Shown: positions 11,201-23,329 of the stretch, piece after piece | Layout of the letters: every line of letters starts with the position of its first letter | Numbering within the stretch: position 1 is the stretch's first letter | Source: Stomorhina lunata | Taxonomy: Eukaryota > Arthropoda > Insecta > Diptera > Rhiniidae | NCBI GenBank assembly: GCA_933228675.1 | Contig: OW121742.1 | Span: 20,217,112 to 20,281,111, forward strand | DNA: 64,000 bases | Reading direction: 5' to 3' | Notes under the pieces: generated by a model | The model's database searches: none | Seen by the model: only the letters and a program-made list of their open reading frames with translations | What the model was told of the DNA's origin: nothing | Position numbers and translations under genes: made by a program

Positions 11201-14200
11201 CATCAACAAATGGCACCTTAACATTCAAATCAGGTTTACCCTCAGAGTCCAACTTAACACCGGGACAACGAATGCCGGAAATCATTAAAGTAATGTAGTA
11301 AAAGTCAGGCAACAGGAAAGCGCGTACAGTTGAGCCATCACGAACATGCTCAATAATAGCTTTAACTGGTTTACCACCAAACATTTCAACAATTTGGGAG
11401 GGATTATCTTGAGTCCATTTAATTTGGCGGATATGATCAGCGGGAGAAGCGTTAGACCACTTGCCACGGCCAGCATGTTTAGCTTGATCTTCCAATTCAA
11501 TGAGCTTTTGCAATTCCTCTTGCTTATGGGGCTCTGGGGGACGGCTGTCACGACGTACGGTTACCAAACCTTCTTTCACCATGGTCTGTACGACATTCTC
11601 ACCGTTTTCGTCGCCCAACCACACAAAACCATATTCACGGTTCGAGTTTGGTGGCTTTTCAAAACTGAAGGTTACATCATGACCAATCAACTTCTGGCGT
11701 AAAAATTCGCGGGAATCCCAGGCAAAAGGTTCATCCTTGGTTTCATCACCACCAGCACCAGGACGGCGGGCTAGCTTGGGAGCAAGTACGTAGGAGAAAG
11801 TGATTTGTTTTTCTGGTGGTGGTGCACCTTTGTAGGCACGTATAACAACGGTATCACCAGACAAAACCTAAAATTGTAAAAAAAAACAAATTATATACAT
11901 ATTTATCAAAACACTGGAATATATTTCATTTTTTTATCACTCTTACATTATTGTAAGTATGTACTTTAAATCAATTTTAAAGATTTAAAAATATTTTCGT
12001 ATTGAGCGAGACACAATTCAAAGTCACGTGTTGCTCGCACCCAGACCAAATAATAAAAGAACCTACAAAACAGCGAAGTTGGTCGTAGTTGTTCAGGAAA
12101 TGATCATCATACGACTCAGTGTTGCATTTTAGAGTATTAAAAAAAAACTACTTTTTTGATTTTAGTTTATTTGGTACTTATTGTAATATAAACAATTAAT
12201 ACGAAAGGCTGAGTTTTTCATGCAAAAAATACTTTAAAATGTTTTGATTTAAAAAGAAATAAGTTGAAAATTCAAAACTATTTTCCAATTCCTACTTTCT
12301 TTAGAAAAAAGTATTATTCTTAAAAATTGTAAACAGATAGTCTAGTTTTTAATATCGTTTAAAGTAAAGAGTGTTCCTAACAAAATATGCATTTCCTTTT
12401 TGGGAAAAACTTTTCCATAATGCAATATTTTATAAAAAAAATAAATACACCTGTTGTGTGATGATCATTGTAACATAAAATCAGTTAATTTTTATATTTG
12501 AAAAAAAAAATATTGAAAATAATATATAATAATTTGAGAATAACCTTTATAAATTTAAAAAACTATTATTTTTCAAGCGTTTGTTCTCATCGAACCAAAA
12601 TTTGAAAATAAATGTGAATATCAACATCTGCTCAGGCTTGAAAAAAGTTTGATATCAAATGGAAAAGTCATCATATTTCAAACTTTTGATACTGCTCTTA
12701 CTAAGGATTGACACACTGGCAAGACTTTTGACAATTAGATATTTTTATGTTGCTGTTAAATGAGATCCGGACAAAAATGGAAAAAGAAATTTCTGTGTGG
12801 CAAACAATTTTTAGGTGGGGAAAAATATGATAATTGTTTGTGACACTAGTCCAAGGCTCATATATTCAGGTATAACTAAATCAAACGTTGAAATAAAAGA
12901 AATATTGAAAAAAACAGCTGACGAGTGACAGTGACTTGTATTATTAAACTATGCACTAGCCATGTTAAACACAGACATTTAAAAAACAGAGTGCCTAACT
13001 CTTCTGAGACACCACAGAGTGCCTACATTTTTCAGTCACGATTTGAAACCATGTCACTAAGGAAAAGACACATGGTATTCAAATAATAATTTTTGAACTA
13101 CGGAAGGCAAATCCATCCAATTGTACAAAACTTTTAACTGTGAAACACAATTGTCCCAGCCCTTGTCCGATATCCTCCCAGATGGTAACAGAAGCAACAA
13201 TAGTCTTACAAGGAATATTTGTGCGTGAATTAAAAACGTATAAAATAAAAAGACAGAAATTTAGTTTGAATATAAAAAGAGATAAAAATCTCAAGTTTTA
13301 TTTACCTTTAAAATTGATTAATATAAAATATAAATTTTATATAAAAAAGGCAGACTACAGGTGGACGTCTACGATGGCGGTCTTCAAAGCGAATAGAAAG
13401 AGGAAATTCGCTACAAAGGCTAACAACAATATTAGCCAAAGGATATCGTTACTCTTTAGAATCTTTGCATAAACCCATCAAAACACCCAAAGATGCAACA
13501 AAGGGGAATTAGATCCTAACAAGTACTTACACTCAGACAAAAAAACTGAGTGTCACAAAATAATTAAAAACAGGTTTGACTTAAACATTGCCGCCCACCT
13601 TACAGGAACGTAGTAATGCAAAATTAGAACATTCGAGATCACCCATCCGAAAATGGTGTATTGAGCCACTGGGAAACCGGGGCTGGAATGGATTTTGCCT
13701 TTCAAGACCAGCTGGCTGACTTCAAGTCCCAGAACAAGGGCGATGCGGGAAGACATGAAAAATGTCGGCTCAGCCAGCGGGAACCCGTCATAATGGCAAC
13801 GAATTGACGGCGCAACGTCTTCGAAGGTTTTCCGAAAAAATTCATAAATTTTAAAATTGTAAAATAATAATGAACATTCATTATATAAAGACAGAGTTGC
13901 ATCTTTAAATCAGAATCTCATTCGATGCACTATGTACCTTAAAGTTAATGTCAGGCCGATATTTGTATGCGTTACAAATATCGCTCAGCTCAAAACCATG
14001 TTAGGGTTATTTAGGCTATAATAACCCATATTTAATAAAACTTACAATTGATTCTAAATTATCTGAGTGAGATCTTGACACGTTGATATTTAGAAGTTAA
14101 AATTTCAGAAAAACATACATACTAATAAATTCAAATACAAATAAAAATATTTGATAAACAAATTGCCAGATCATCATTTTCGTGTGGTTTTCAAATCGAT

Positions 14201-17200
14201 TTAAAATGTACATACAGACATAACTATCTATATTGAAAAGAAAAGACAACAACAAATAATATTAAAAGAAAAAAAGACAGAGTAAACAAAGTAGGAACCT
14301 ATTAAGGTGCATAAATACAATATATTGTATTTATGAATATACATATACATACATATAGGCAACAACTGATAGCAGTTATCATTGCTGTGCATTTAATTAC
14401 TTATTCAGTGTGTCTTTGCCAGCATGTCAGCTAGCACTAACTTAACCACTAACACTCGATCCATACATATGTATATGGTGACTACAACCAAAGTTGTTTG
14501 ACTGCTTCGAAATGTTCCTTTAGTATTTCTAGGTTACATTTAACACTTCTCGATAATAAGTGCAGCAATCATAATAAGTATAATAAATTGTATGTAGGTA
14601 TGTATATTAATAAATAATATAGTATAGTATACCGGTTAAATAAATAAAGACAACATGCGAATTGATTTCTTTTTCGTTTTTGAAAAAGTCAATGACTTTT
14701 TTATATACATTTATTATATATAGGACATACAAATGAACAGACTAGTAGGAATGCATATATCGTAATTCTATTTTAACGAAATCTTTTGAAACTATTATTT
14801 GTATACTTACAAATTTCTTTATTTCAGAAATTTTTGAACTTTCTCATATAATATTTTTGCTAGCTTATCTTTTGTCAGATTGTTAACGTTTTTTATTTAC
14901 ATAAAAAGATACATAGGAGGTAGACTTATTTAAAACTTTAGTTTTATTAGCCAAAACTAATCAGTCATGCACTTAATTTGAGTAAGTTCTATTACAGTGT
15001 TGTTTGGTCTTCTGTCGATCGATTACAAAGAAATGATCTCTAACAGACGATCGTATATTCAGTAAGAAAATTTAAGTTTCGGAAACGAAATGCTTCTTTT
15101 GGCGCGTTTTTATTTACTTATTCTGAGAATTTATCTAAAACGCGATTTAATAATTCATTAATATTCAGCCTTATAGCACCAAACTCTAAAATACTTACCC
15201 CCAAATTCACAAACGAGTTTTAAAGAATTTTGTGTGGAAAATTTCAATTATAAGCTAGTCATAGCTGTATTTTTTGTTTATAAATTAGGGGACAGCCCCC
15301 TATAAATAAATAAAAGTAAATAGAATTAGAATTTATTATACCTATAATATAACAAATATGTATTTGGAGAAAGAAAGGAGCCTTGCAGTACCGCTTTAAC
15401 TAATGATGAGATCCCATCTATACTCACGCTTACGGAGTGATCTCTGTAAAAGGGTTTACCTGTTTTTACCAGATTACGTTGTACTAGTTTTGGAAGATAT
15501 AGGTACCATTAAATTTAAAGAAGATACACGATAATTACAATATCCTTTATAAGGGATCCTATTTTTTTCTGATCATATTAAATGTTCCAATCAAAAGTTG
15601 GTTGAACAAAATTTAAAGATTTCACCTTTCAACCTTTGCGACCAGTTTCTAACTAATTAAAATTTTGTGTATTAGAGTGAGTCGATTTGTAAGTAAAAGT
15701 TTCCCTAAGAAAACAGTGGTCTAAAATGAAGACCTAGATAGCGCCGCGAGGCCTGAAGCTTACCAGCTTTAACACCTAAAGTTTAATTAAGATACCTTCA
15801 TTAGTTTTAAAGATATCGAATTATATCCATAGCTATTTTTTTTTCCAAAATTCTATTCAATGTGTAGAAAGTGAATATTTTCAGGCCTCGATTGGGTTCT
15901 TAGGGAAACTTTTTTAGAATTAGGCGTAGATTTCGATTTTACTATACAACTGTTCACGAAAAAAAATCGACCCACCCTAATGTGTATACAAAGATTGATG
16001 TAACAATTATCAGATATACGAAAGTAAGTACGAAATTAAACTAAATTTAAATAGTTTATTAGCCATACCACAGAACTCACAGAATTTTGTTCGGAAGTGG
16101 AATGAAAAACGATTTTTTTTGAATTAAACCGCTTTCTATTTTCAAAGTCGAACTAAGTTTAAATGTTGTTCTTTTTTTATTCAATAATTAAACAATTTCT
16201 TCAAATAATCATTGTTCTTTGTTGAAACAAAGAAAGAGTTACTGATTTCAATGCAATGTTTTAGATTCCTTTTATATTTGTCAGAATCTATAGAACATAC
16301 ATATATTAGAACCATTTCAATCGGAATTAAACTATGGAATGGTTTTACTGCCGAACGAAATTTATGACAAGAATAGAAGTTTCTGACTGCCGATGAAACA
16401 TGCCATCTAGTTCGTTGATGTACATGAAATTATGGTTTAATATACAAATGTACCTATATCAAAGTAAAGAAAAGTTGATTTTCTGCAGGTCTTTTGGTTT
16501 TGTGTACAGAAGATTTTTTTATCTTAGTTTTACCCTTATCATTTGGCAAATATTTATATAGTTTAATTTAAATAAACATGTAATACCTATTTAACTCTTT
16601 TGGAAGTTTCACATTTTCCAGCATGATAAAAATGTTATTATTCTAAAATTGTAGCATTTTGTTGAGATATGAAAACTGAAAATTGTAGATAAACTGATGT
16701 CAATTTTTTGCTGTTTTGAGTTAATTATTACATAAGATTCCCTTCTTTATCCTTTTTTATTTGGATTCAAATGCTAATCTCTAACTTAAGTCAGAGCAGA
16801 TTTATATGGGCCTTGCTGGGCAATGTTACTATGGATTTATATGGGAAATAAAAACTTTAGCTGTGTTCCAGAACTACCAATACTGTACAATATTGTACAA
16901 TTTTTAACCAGAAATCACAATTAAGTCATATTTTTTTTCAGTACAGGAACACTTTCCTGTAGTTTCTGATTAAAACTTGTACAATATTGTACAGTATTGG
17001 TAGTTCTGGAACACAGCTTTTAAATCAAATTTTCACAAAACTACTTTTTTGACATTGACCCTTTTAGCACCAAGCCACAGAACTACAGTCAATAAGACAC
17101 ACTTAATAATTTATCATTGGAAAAAATAAAATTTTATTTACCTCTTGCTACCAACGAGTGTTCCAAATAAAATATCCATTTTGTTTTCAGACAAACTGTC

Positions 17201-18483
17201 AAGAACTTTGATCTTTGGATAGTTTTTGGGAAGTGAAACACTTCCTCCACAAAAGAAACAGAAGTAACTAAAAATCTTTAACATTTACATTTTAATGCCA
17301 GATGCATTTGCAAAATATTTTAATAAAATTTTCTTATTTACATGTAAGAAAATATTTAACTATTAATGCCATAAGGCTATTAGTTAATTTTCCCAAAATA
17401 TTAAATAATGTGTAAAAAATTAAAGTAAACCAAAATTAAAATGTAATATGAAGACAGAATTTTGATAATGGGGACCAAATATCATAAAGTCGTAAACCGA
17501 ATTCGGACATTGTTTACAGTTTCCTAACTGGAATTTGTATGAATTTAACATATGAACAAATCGATTGGAAAAAAACTTCAATTGCCACGAGTCCACTTGG
17601 CAATCAAAATATTTTCGGAAAAAACAAAAATTATACGCTAACATCCGATGATTATAAACATAGCACATAAGAAAAAACATACAAATTTAAAAAGTGGTCC
17701 CAAACTACACCCCTTATAACTAAATAAACAATCGACTCATAAATTAGGCAAAAAGTGAAAGTAAAATATTACAAAATACTTACAATACATTTCTATGTAT
17801 GTATTTTATGCATTTGATCAAACTATTATTATTTTTAGGAAATAAAATAAGTGTTTGTTTTCCCATTCCCATATGGCTAACAAGTTTTCTTGACCAACAA
17901 TGACAATCTAGTTTTTTTTTGGTTTTAACAAAGATAACAAGAAAAAGATGACGACGAGACACATCTAAAGGGAAAAAAGAAAAGTGAGGTTAAAAACTAA
18001 ACGCAGGCAAACCCGGCAAACACCACTATTTTAAAAGCAGCGTTCCAACGACACCGCCGCATACAATGTATATTCAGTTGGTTTTACTTTTTGCTCAAGA
18101 AATCTGCCAGGTTGGCACTCGCCTAAAACGAACTTTCATTCAATTGATATCGTGTTTAACGTGTTACTCGTCCATGTCGCCCTATAACTCGTATTCATTT
18201 TAACATGCAGTCAACGTCGGCAATCAGCCCCATTGCTGCCAACGTAAGTGTGTGCGTGTTCAATTGTCGTTTGCAGTTTTTCTTTTTCATGAAAAATTCA
18301 TTAAATTGTCAGTCTGACAGGAATGTATTGGAATTTGTCAAAATTATATTGCAAATTTTCTTTATTTTTCCGATTTCGACTAGAATTTAATCGGAAACTT
18401 ACCTGCTTTACAACACCCTTTAGTTTAGCTGCTGGAGCAGAAGTTTGTGTGGCTGGAGCAGCTGCCGCATTTGTTGTACTCAT
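8265..18483 (-). CDS. Tudor-SN: Tudor-SN (SND1/p100) nuclease-tudor protein
   Basis: Multi-domain RNA-binding nuclease that acts in RNA-silencing complexes, edited-dsRNA cleavage, stress granules and splicing. I join 18403-18483, 11021-11867, 9123-10555 and 8265-8678 (924 aa; I recall fly Tudor-SN as near 926). Every junction has a GTAAG-type donor and a TTTTAG acceptor, and frames agree. Exon 1 is a short Ala/Thr tail (MSTTNAAAAPATQT). Four staphylococcal-nuclease-like repeats follow (about residues 24-165, 190-330, 345-500 and 525-665). Then comes a Tudor domain (about 735-795: YTPKRGDLCASQF, QWYRAKVERV, YIDYGNKEV) embedded in a fifth, split SN domain ending WKYGDITQDDAPEFSR. Intron 1 is 6,535 bp and full of transposon relics; the other introns are 465 and 444 bp. 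I see no frameshift. Confidence 0.97.
13560..13870 (-). pseudogene. BEL/Pao retrotransposon protease fragment
   Basis: Within Tudor-SN intron 1. Two minus-strand frames that overlap with a frameshift (13702-13902 and 13553-13756) together give a short retroelement aspartic-protease-type stretch, with LPASPLF, ALVLGLEV and PVAQYTIFGWVISN. The AQ-T-FGWxxS block is typical of BEL/Pao polyproteins. It is broken by the frameshift and flanked by non-homologous DNA, so this is a dead fragment. The surrounding G+C is higher than in the intron, fitting an insertion. Confidence 0.6.
14990..15215 (-). pseudogene. LINE fragment related to the one at 57-58 kb
   Basis: On the minus strand 15125-15200 translates to a stretch like SILEFGAIRLNINELLN, matching SLLEVGTIRLGMNESLN encoded after the FADD motif of the LINE relic at 57530-57605. 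Nearby ATGATCTCTAACAGACGATC (about 15032) matches ATGATCTCTAACAGATAGAC at about 57183. The two blocks keep the same order in both places. It is a short, degenerate piece in Tudor-SN intron 1. Confidence 0.55.
15672..15980. mobile_element. MITE with TTAGGGTGGGTCGATTT-type termini
   Basis: The left end TTAGAGTGAGTCGATTT and the reverse complement of the right end TTAGGGTGGGTCGATTT form terminal inverted repeats. Inner sub-repeats GTTTCCCTAAGAA / TTCTTAGGGAAAC and GGCCTGAA / TTCAGGCC are also inverted. The element is about 309 bp and noncoding. TTAGGGTGG ends with an adjacent TA suggest a mariner-type non-autonomous element, but I cannot name the family. Confidence 0.65.
16055..16312 (+). repeat. 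Single arm of the 33.7-kb foldback repeat
   Basis: The sequence from GCCATACCACAGAACTC through TTGTTCGGAAGTGGAATGAA, CGCTTTCTATTTTCAAAG, ATTGTTCTTTGTTGAAAC and CAGAATCTATAGAAC follows the order of the right arm of the palindromic element at 33682-34330. Only one arm is present, so it is a half copy or the remnant of a deletion. Confidence 0.55.
16859..17018 (+). mobile_element. MITE with AGCTGTGTTCCAGAAC termini, full copy
   Basis: A 160-bp element with near-perfect inverted termini: AGCTGTGTTCCAGAACTACC at the left and its reverse complement at the right, each continuing through AATACTGTACAATATTGTAC. The arms are about 45 bp. Between them lie AACCAGAAATCACAATTAAG and CAGTACAGGAACACTTTCC. 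A shortened copy in the opposite orientation is at 3293-3427. It lies in Tudor-SN intron 1. Confidence 0.8.
17193..17465. repeat. 273-bp Tudor-SN intron segment duplicated at 26092-26364
   Basis: This stretch of intron 1, from AAACTGTCAAGAACTTTGAT to AGACAGAATTTTGA, recurs in the same orientation and at the same length inside the 29-bp array 8.9 kb away. I see only a handful of differences, for example TTTTTGGGAAG here against TTTTTTTGAAG there and TTTTCCC against TTTTGCC. Both borders are abrupt. Confidence 0.85.
18205..18243 (+). CDS. Possible orphan start exon antisense in Tudor-SN intron 1
   Basis: ATG at 18205 in a good insect start context (TTAAC before it) opens 13 codons, MQSTSAISPIAAN, that end precisely at a strong donor GTAAGTGTG. 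The 200 bp upstream are less AT-rich than the rest of the intron. I found no matching downstream plus-strand exon; the Foldback-like element begins 650 bp away, and the helicase at 30359 has a stop just upstream of its own ATG. It could be the first exon of an unannotated gene or chance. Confidence 0.25.
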
Positions 18484-18508
18484 TTTTGTCTTTTTTTATA
18501 AAATCGGT

Positions 18509-18514
18509 GACTGA
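18509..18514 (-). promoter_or_regulatory. Candidate initiator of Tudor-SN
   Basis: On the minus strand ATTCAGTCAC contains the arthropod initiator TCAGTC, about 28 nt before the Tudor-SN ATG. No TATA box is evident at the expected distance upstream. A very short 5' leader would result. The assignment rests on the motif alone. Confidence 0.35.
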
Positions 18515-19202
18515 ATATCTGATGAACTTTTCACAATTGTGTGTAGGGGTGTGCTTGCACTTTAACCGTTTGGTTTGCGTGTTTTACACTCTTTTTTGAA
18601 TTATTTTATAGTGTTTCTCTATTGCTTTTAGCAATAACTAAAACACTTAATTTTTTTGTCTTTTATTTAGTTGATGGAAAATGGAAAGAAACCCGTTTTT
18701 ATAAATGGAAATGTAATCAATTTTTCCTTACACTATCCTACCAAACTTGTGTTCCGCCCGACAAGAAGTTTAATTTCGGTTTGACAAGCAGCAAATACGA
18801 CATAGAACGACATTCGTGGAAAACGTTGTCGTTGTTCACATATACAAAAGCTGAATGTTTTGAGAAAAGTTCATTCAAATTATTTAGTAAAAAGAGATCG
18901 ATGAGAAGAAAACAAACAGGAGAAAACAAACTTTTTTTCCCTTTAATCTGAACCACCCTGTTTCGAAATACATATTGTAAACAAAGATTGGAAAAAAATT
19001 AACTAATTTCCAAAGTGAATTAAATAAGTATTTTTACCTTATTTTAAGACAAAATCCTATTTAAATAAATATTTAAAGTGTCTAGTATCTAATTATTTAT
19101 TGTTTTTTATTTTTATTATACGTTTTAATATAATAAAGTGGTGTTATATTTTACCTTAATATCTTGGTGTTTTTACTCATAAAAATAAAGGCTATAAAGT
19201 GA

Positions 19203-20240
19203 ATTTGAACAAAAAATCAAAAACGATTCCGTGTACATATACAGGGCCTAGAGGCATCAATAGAGGACGATAATGTGATTATTTTAAACTATAAACCACT
19301 CCTAGAAAGACTTGGGGTTCATTTTTATAGACTGGCAAATTTACGAAAATTAAAAATTTAATAAACTATTCCAAGGGTGAATTCGTATTTCCAGACAAAA
19401 ATCAAAAACGATTCCCTGTACATCTACAGCACTAGGGGATTGATAGAGGACAGTACTGCGATTCTTTTAAGGTATAATACACTCCTGGAAAGACTCTAGG
19501 TTCCTGGTTATAGACCGGCAAACTTTTTAAAATTCCAAAAAAAATTTCTAAAAGTGAAATCGAATATGAACTCATAAATCGAAAACGATTCCCTGTGCGT
19601 CTACAGCACTAGGGGGAATTGATAGAGGACAGTACTGCGATTCTTTTAAGGTATAATACACTCCTGGAAAGACTCTAGGTTCCTGGGTATAGACCGGCAA
19701 ACTTTTTAAAATTCCAAAAAAAAATTCTAAAAGTGAAATCGTATATGAACTCATAAATCGAAAACGATTCCCTGTGCATCTACAGCACTAGGGGGAGTTG
19801 ATAGAGGACAGTACTGCGATTCTTTTAAGGTATAATACACTCCTGGAAAGACTCTAGGTTCCTGGTTATAGACCGGCAAACTTTTTAAAATCCAAAAAAA
19901 AAAATTTTAAATGGAAATCGTTTTTAAATACAAAAATCAAAAAGGGTTCCCTGTGTATCTACAGCACTAGGGGAAATCGATAGAGGTTTGCACTGCGATT
20001 ATTTTAAGGTATAACACACTCCTGGAAAGACTTGGGGTCCCTGGTTATAGACCGGCAAACTTTTTAAAATCCAAAAAAAATTTCTAAAGGTGAAATCGTA
20101 TTTGAACATAAAAATCAAAAACGATTCCCTGTACATCTACAGGGCTAGGGGGAATTGACAGAGGACAGTACTGCCATTCTTTTAAGATATAACACACTCC
20201 TGGAAAGACTTTCGGTTCCTGGTCATAGACCAACAAACTT
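19203..20240 (-). repeat. ~178-bp tandem units, left arm of Foldback-like element
   Basis: About five full units and one partial. Each carries AAAACGATTCCCTGT, CTACAGCACTAGGGG, TTGATAGAGGACAGTACTGC, CACTCCTGGAAAGACT and ATAGACCGGCAAACTTT. Unit starts lie near 19220, 19400, 19580, 19759, 19940 and 20119. The outermost unit is the most diverged and the middle three are nearly identical, the pattern expected from unequal exchange. Confidence 0.85.
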
Positions 20241-20699
20241 TGGGTAAGTTAAGAAACTTTGAACATAATAGTTCACATGGTTGATAATTACTTCAACGTT
20301 TGTTTTTCTTCTTCTCCGCTTCGCTTCATTCACCATGAACTAATACCAAAGAAAAAGACTACTGGAGGGGTTCAAAGTATACATTTTATTTCATTGCTAA
20401 GTTAGGTATAATTTTAACGAAATAAAATGTTTGATGTTTAACATGAAACAAAAACAGTTTTCTTCAGTAACGAACATTTTAGATGCATTAAAACTAAGGC
20501 TTTTAGTATAAAATTGATTTTTTTGGTACAAAATAGATTTTCTTCTGAAAATTACGTTCTTTGAAGAACGTATTTTTGTGCACACAATCTTCTATTATTT
20601 TAATAATAAATTTATTATAATTAGTGGTAGGCAGAAAGAGAACAGAACAACCACGGGCAGAGTTGCCGTTTTTTATACTTTTAAATAAAATTTGTATTT

Positions 20700-21760
20700 T
20701 TATTTTCAAAGTGTAGAATTCTTATATTTAAAAAAAAAAGATTTCTACTCCATTTTTTTTTTTAATTTTATCAAAAATTTTTCTATTGAAAAATTTTTCT
20801 ACAGAAAAATATTTTATCAAAAATTTTTCTACAAACATTTACTTTTTATAGAAAATGTACATTTTAAAGGAAATTTCATAAAAGTTCACTTTTTAAAGGA
20901 AATTTTTCAAACATATATTTTTAAAAGGAAATTTTTCAAAAATTTACTTTTTAAAGGAATTTTTCAAAAATTTACTTTTTAATATAAATGTAGAATTTTC
21001 TGTAAAAATATTTTTTAATAAAAATATTTTTTTATAGAAACTTTTTCGATAAAAACATTATTCGATCAAATATTTTTCTATAGAAAAATTTTCGACAAAA
21101 ATATTTTTCTATAAAAAATTTTCGATCAAAATAAATATAAGAATAAAATTTTCAATAAAAATATTTTTCTATAGAAAAATTTTCGATAAAAATATTTTTC
21201 CATAGAAAAATTTTTGATAAAAATATTTCTCGATAGATAATTTTCGATAAAACTTAAAAAAAGGAGTAGAAAACTTGTATTTTCGATAAAAATATTATTC
21301 TGTAGAAAAGTTTTTGATAAAAAAATCTTAATAATATTCAAATTGGAAATATTGACAAATTTGGAGATGTAGTCGAGATTAAGTACTTAACTTTGCGCCC
21401 ATTGATTTAATGGAGACGGTCCTAGGAGAAATCAAAATATGAAACCTAAAGTCTAATCAAATTTTTCTATTGAAAAAGTTGGTTTAGAAAAATTTTCCTA
21501 TAGAAAGGATTATTGTAGACAAATAAAAAAAAAATAATTTCCTTTAAAATGTAAATTTTTTAAAAATTTCCTTTAAAAAGTAAATATTTGAAATATTTCC
21601 TTTTAAAAGTAAATTTTTAAAAAATTTCCTTTAAAAAGTAAATTTTTTAAAAATTTTCTTTAAAAAGTAAAATTTTGAACAATTTCCATTTAAATGTAAA
21701 TTTTTGAATAATTTCCTTTAAAAAGAAAATTTTTGAAAAATTTAAATTTACAATGTTCAT
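20700..21760. repeat. AT-rich short-unit repeats in the Foldback-like spacer
   Basis: Irregular repeats of AAATTTTTCTATAGAAAAAT and TTTACTTTTTAAAGGAAATT types, about 20-30 bp per unit, in both orientations: plus-like at 20770-20990 and the inverse at 21530-21740. The units resemble those of the long arrays at 25-26.9 kb and 44-46 kb. Open frames inside are Phe/Lys/Ile low complexity and are not genes. Confidence 0.7.
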
Positions 21761-22149
21761 AAAATAATAGTTTACAATGTTAATAAATAAATTTACAATG
21801 TTCATAAAATAATAGTGTCATGGCAATAAAGTTCGAGATTTTCTTTGTTTTCTCGAACCGTATATTTTGTTGCTATAAATTGCACTTTGATTTTGTTTCT
21901 TGTATTTTTTGACTTTTCTTTAACAAAGCGGTACCAACCGTCTTTGTTAACATCCAAATCTCAAGTGAATGCTTTTAATACTAATTTTTACGAGTTTCAT
22001 TAAAGGTCATGATATTTAGGTAAATTTCAAGTCTTCGGCTCCTTATAGTATGGGCTGCCTATCTTGGATTATAATCAAAAGAAACGTTTAACTATAAAAT
22101 AGTCTTAAAACATCAAACTATTTTTATGTCGTTGAAAGTTTACTAAAAT

Positions 22150-22805
22150 TTATAATAAAAAATTAAACATCGAGCCCCTTCAGTAGGGCTTCGTTTTGGT
22201 ATTATTCCATGATGGATGAAATGAAATGAGAAAAGAAAGAAAGAAGAAAAAACATTGAAGGAAAATAATAAAGGAGAAAATAATTTTTTTTTTTAATTTG
22301 TAAACAATGATTGGAAAGAAAAAAAAAGATTTCCAAAGGGAGTTTTATAAGATTTTTAAAATAATTTTATGAATTTTGATTTAAGTCTCTTTTGAAGTTA
22401 TTATTAGTGATCAATGAAATCCACCCACACCATAATGAGCACAAGCAACAACTTTGTTTCTATGAAAGAAAACTCCAAAATATAAGGGTAAATTTCAACA
22501 ACACTTTATTATATTAAAATTAAAAGTGAAAATATAAAACAGTATTTAACTTGATATCTAATATTTTGAATATTCTTTTACACTCAATTTTTCTTTAAAC
22601 TATTTAAAAAATCTTATTAAACTCCGTTTAGAAATCCGGTATTTTTTATTCCGATAATTGTTTACAAATTTTATTACAAAGTTTGTTTTCTTCTTTATTA
22701 TTTAACTTCAATGTTTTTTCCTTCTTTCTTTTCTCATTTCGTTCCATCCATTATGGAATAATACCAACGGGAAGCCCTACTGAAGGGGCTCGATGTTAAA
22801 TTTTT
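22150..22805. repeat. Inner inverted repeat related to the outer Foldback-like arms
   Basis: The left end, ACATCGAGCCCCTTCAGTAG then GGCTTC and TTGGTATTATTCCATGATGG, is matched by the reverse complement of 22680-22800. The outer arms contain a similar module, CGAGCCCCTCCAGTAG then TTTGGTATTAGTTCATGGTG. The centre CAACACTTTATTATATTAAAA also resembles CACCACTTTATTATATTAAAA of the outer arms. So a shorter member of the same family sits nested inside the large element. Confidence 0.65.
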
Positions 22806-23329
22806 TATTATATATTTTTGGTAAAATTTTAGCGAGATAAAAAAATTTTATGTTTTGAAAATATTTTGTTGTAAAAATAACAGAAAAACAACGTTCTTCA
22901 AAGAATAGATTTTATTTAGTAAAAAATAGATATTTTGTAAAAATAAATTTTTAAGAAAGAAATATTTCTTTGAGTAATAAAAATATTTCTCAAACAAAGA
23001 TCTTTTTTGTAAAAACAATTTTATATTAATAGCCTTAGTTTTAATGCATCTAACATGTTCGTTACTGAAGAAAACTGTTTTTATTTCATGTTAAACATTT
23101 TTACTAAAAATAAAAATATTTTAAAAACAACAAACATTTTATTTCGTTAAAATTATACCTAACTTAGCAATGAAATAAAATGACAATACTTCGAGCCCCT
23201 CCAGTAGTCTTTTTCTTTGGTATTAGTTCATGGTGAATGAAGCGAAACGGAGAAGAAGAAAAACAAACGCTGAAGTAAATATCAACCATGTGAACTATTA
23301 TGTTCAAAGTTTCTTAACCTACCCAAAGT

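Noticed and set aside
18622..18956. Overlapping open frames of 109 and 72 codons on both strands upstream of Tudor-SN
   Set aside because: Neither has splice context or a recognisable family; the region ends in the arm of the Foldback-like element and composition is that of noncoding DNA.
20692..21341. Frames of 96 and 71 codons in the Foldback-like spacer
   Set aside because: They are translations of AT-rich short repeats (Phe, Lys, Tyr, Ile) and would be expected from the repeat alone.
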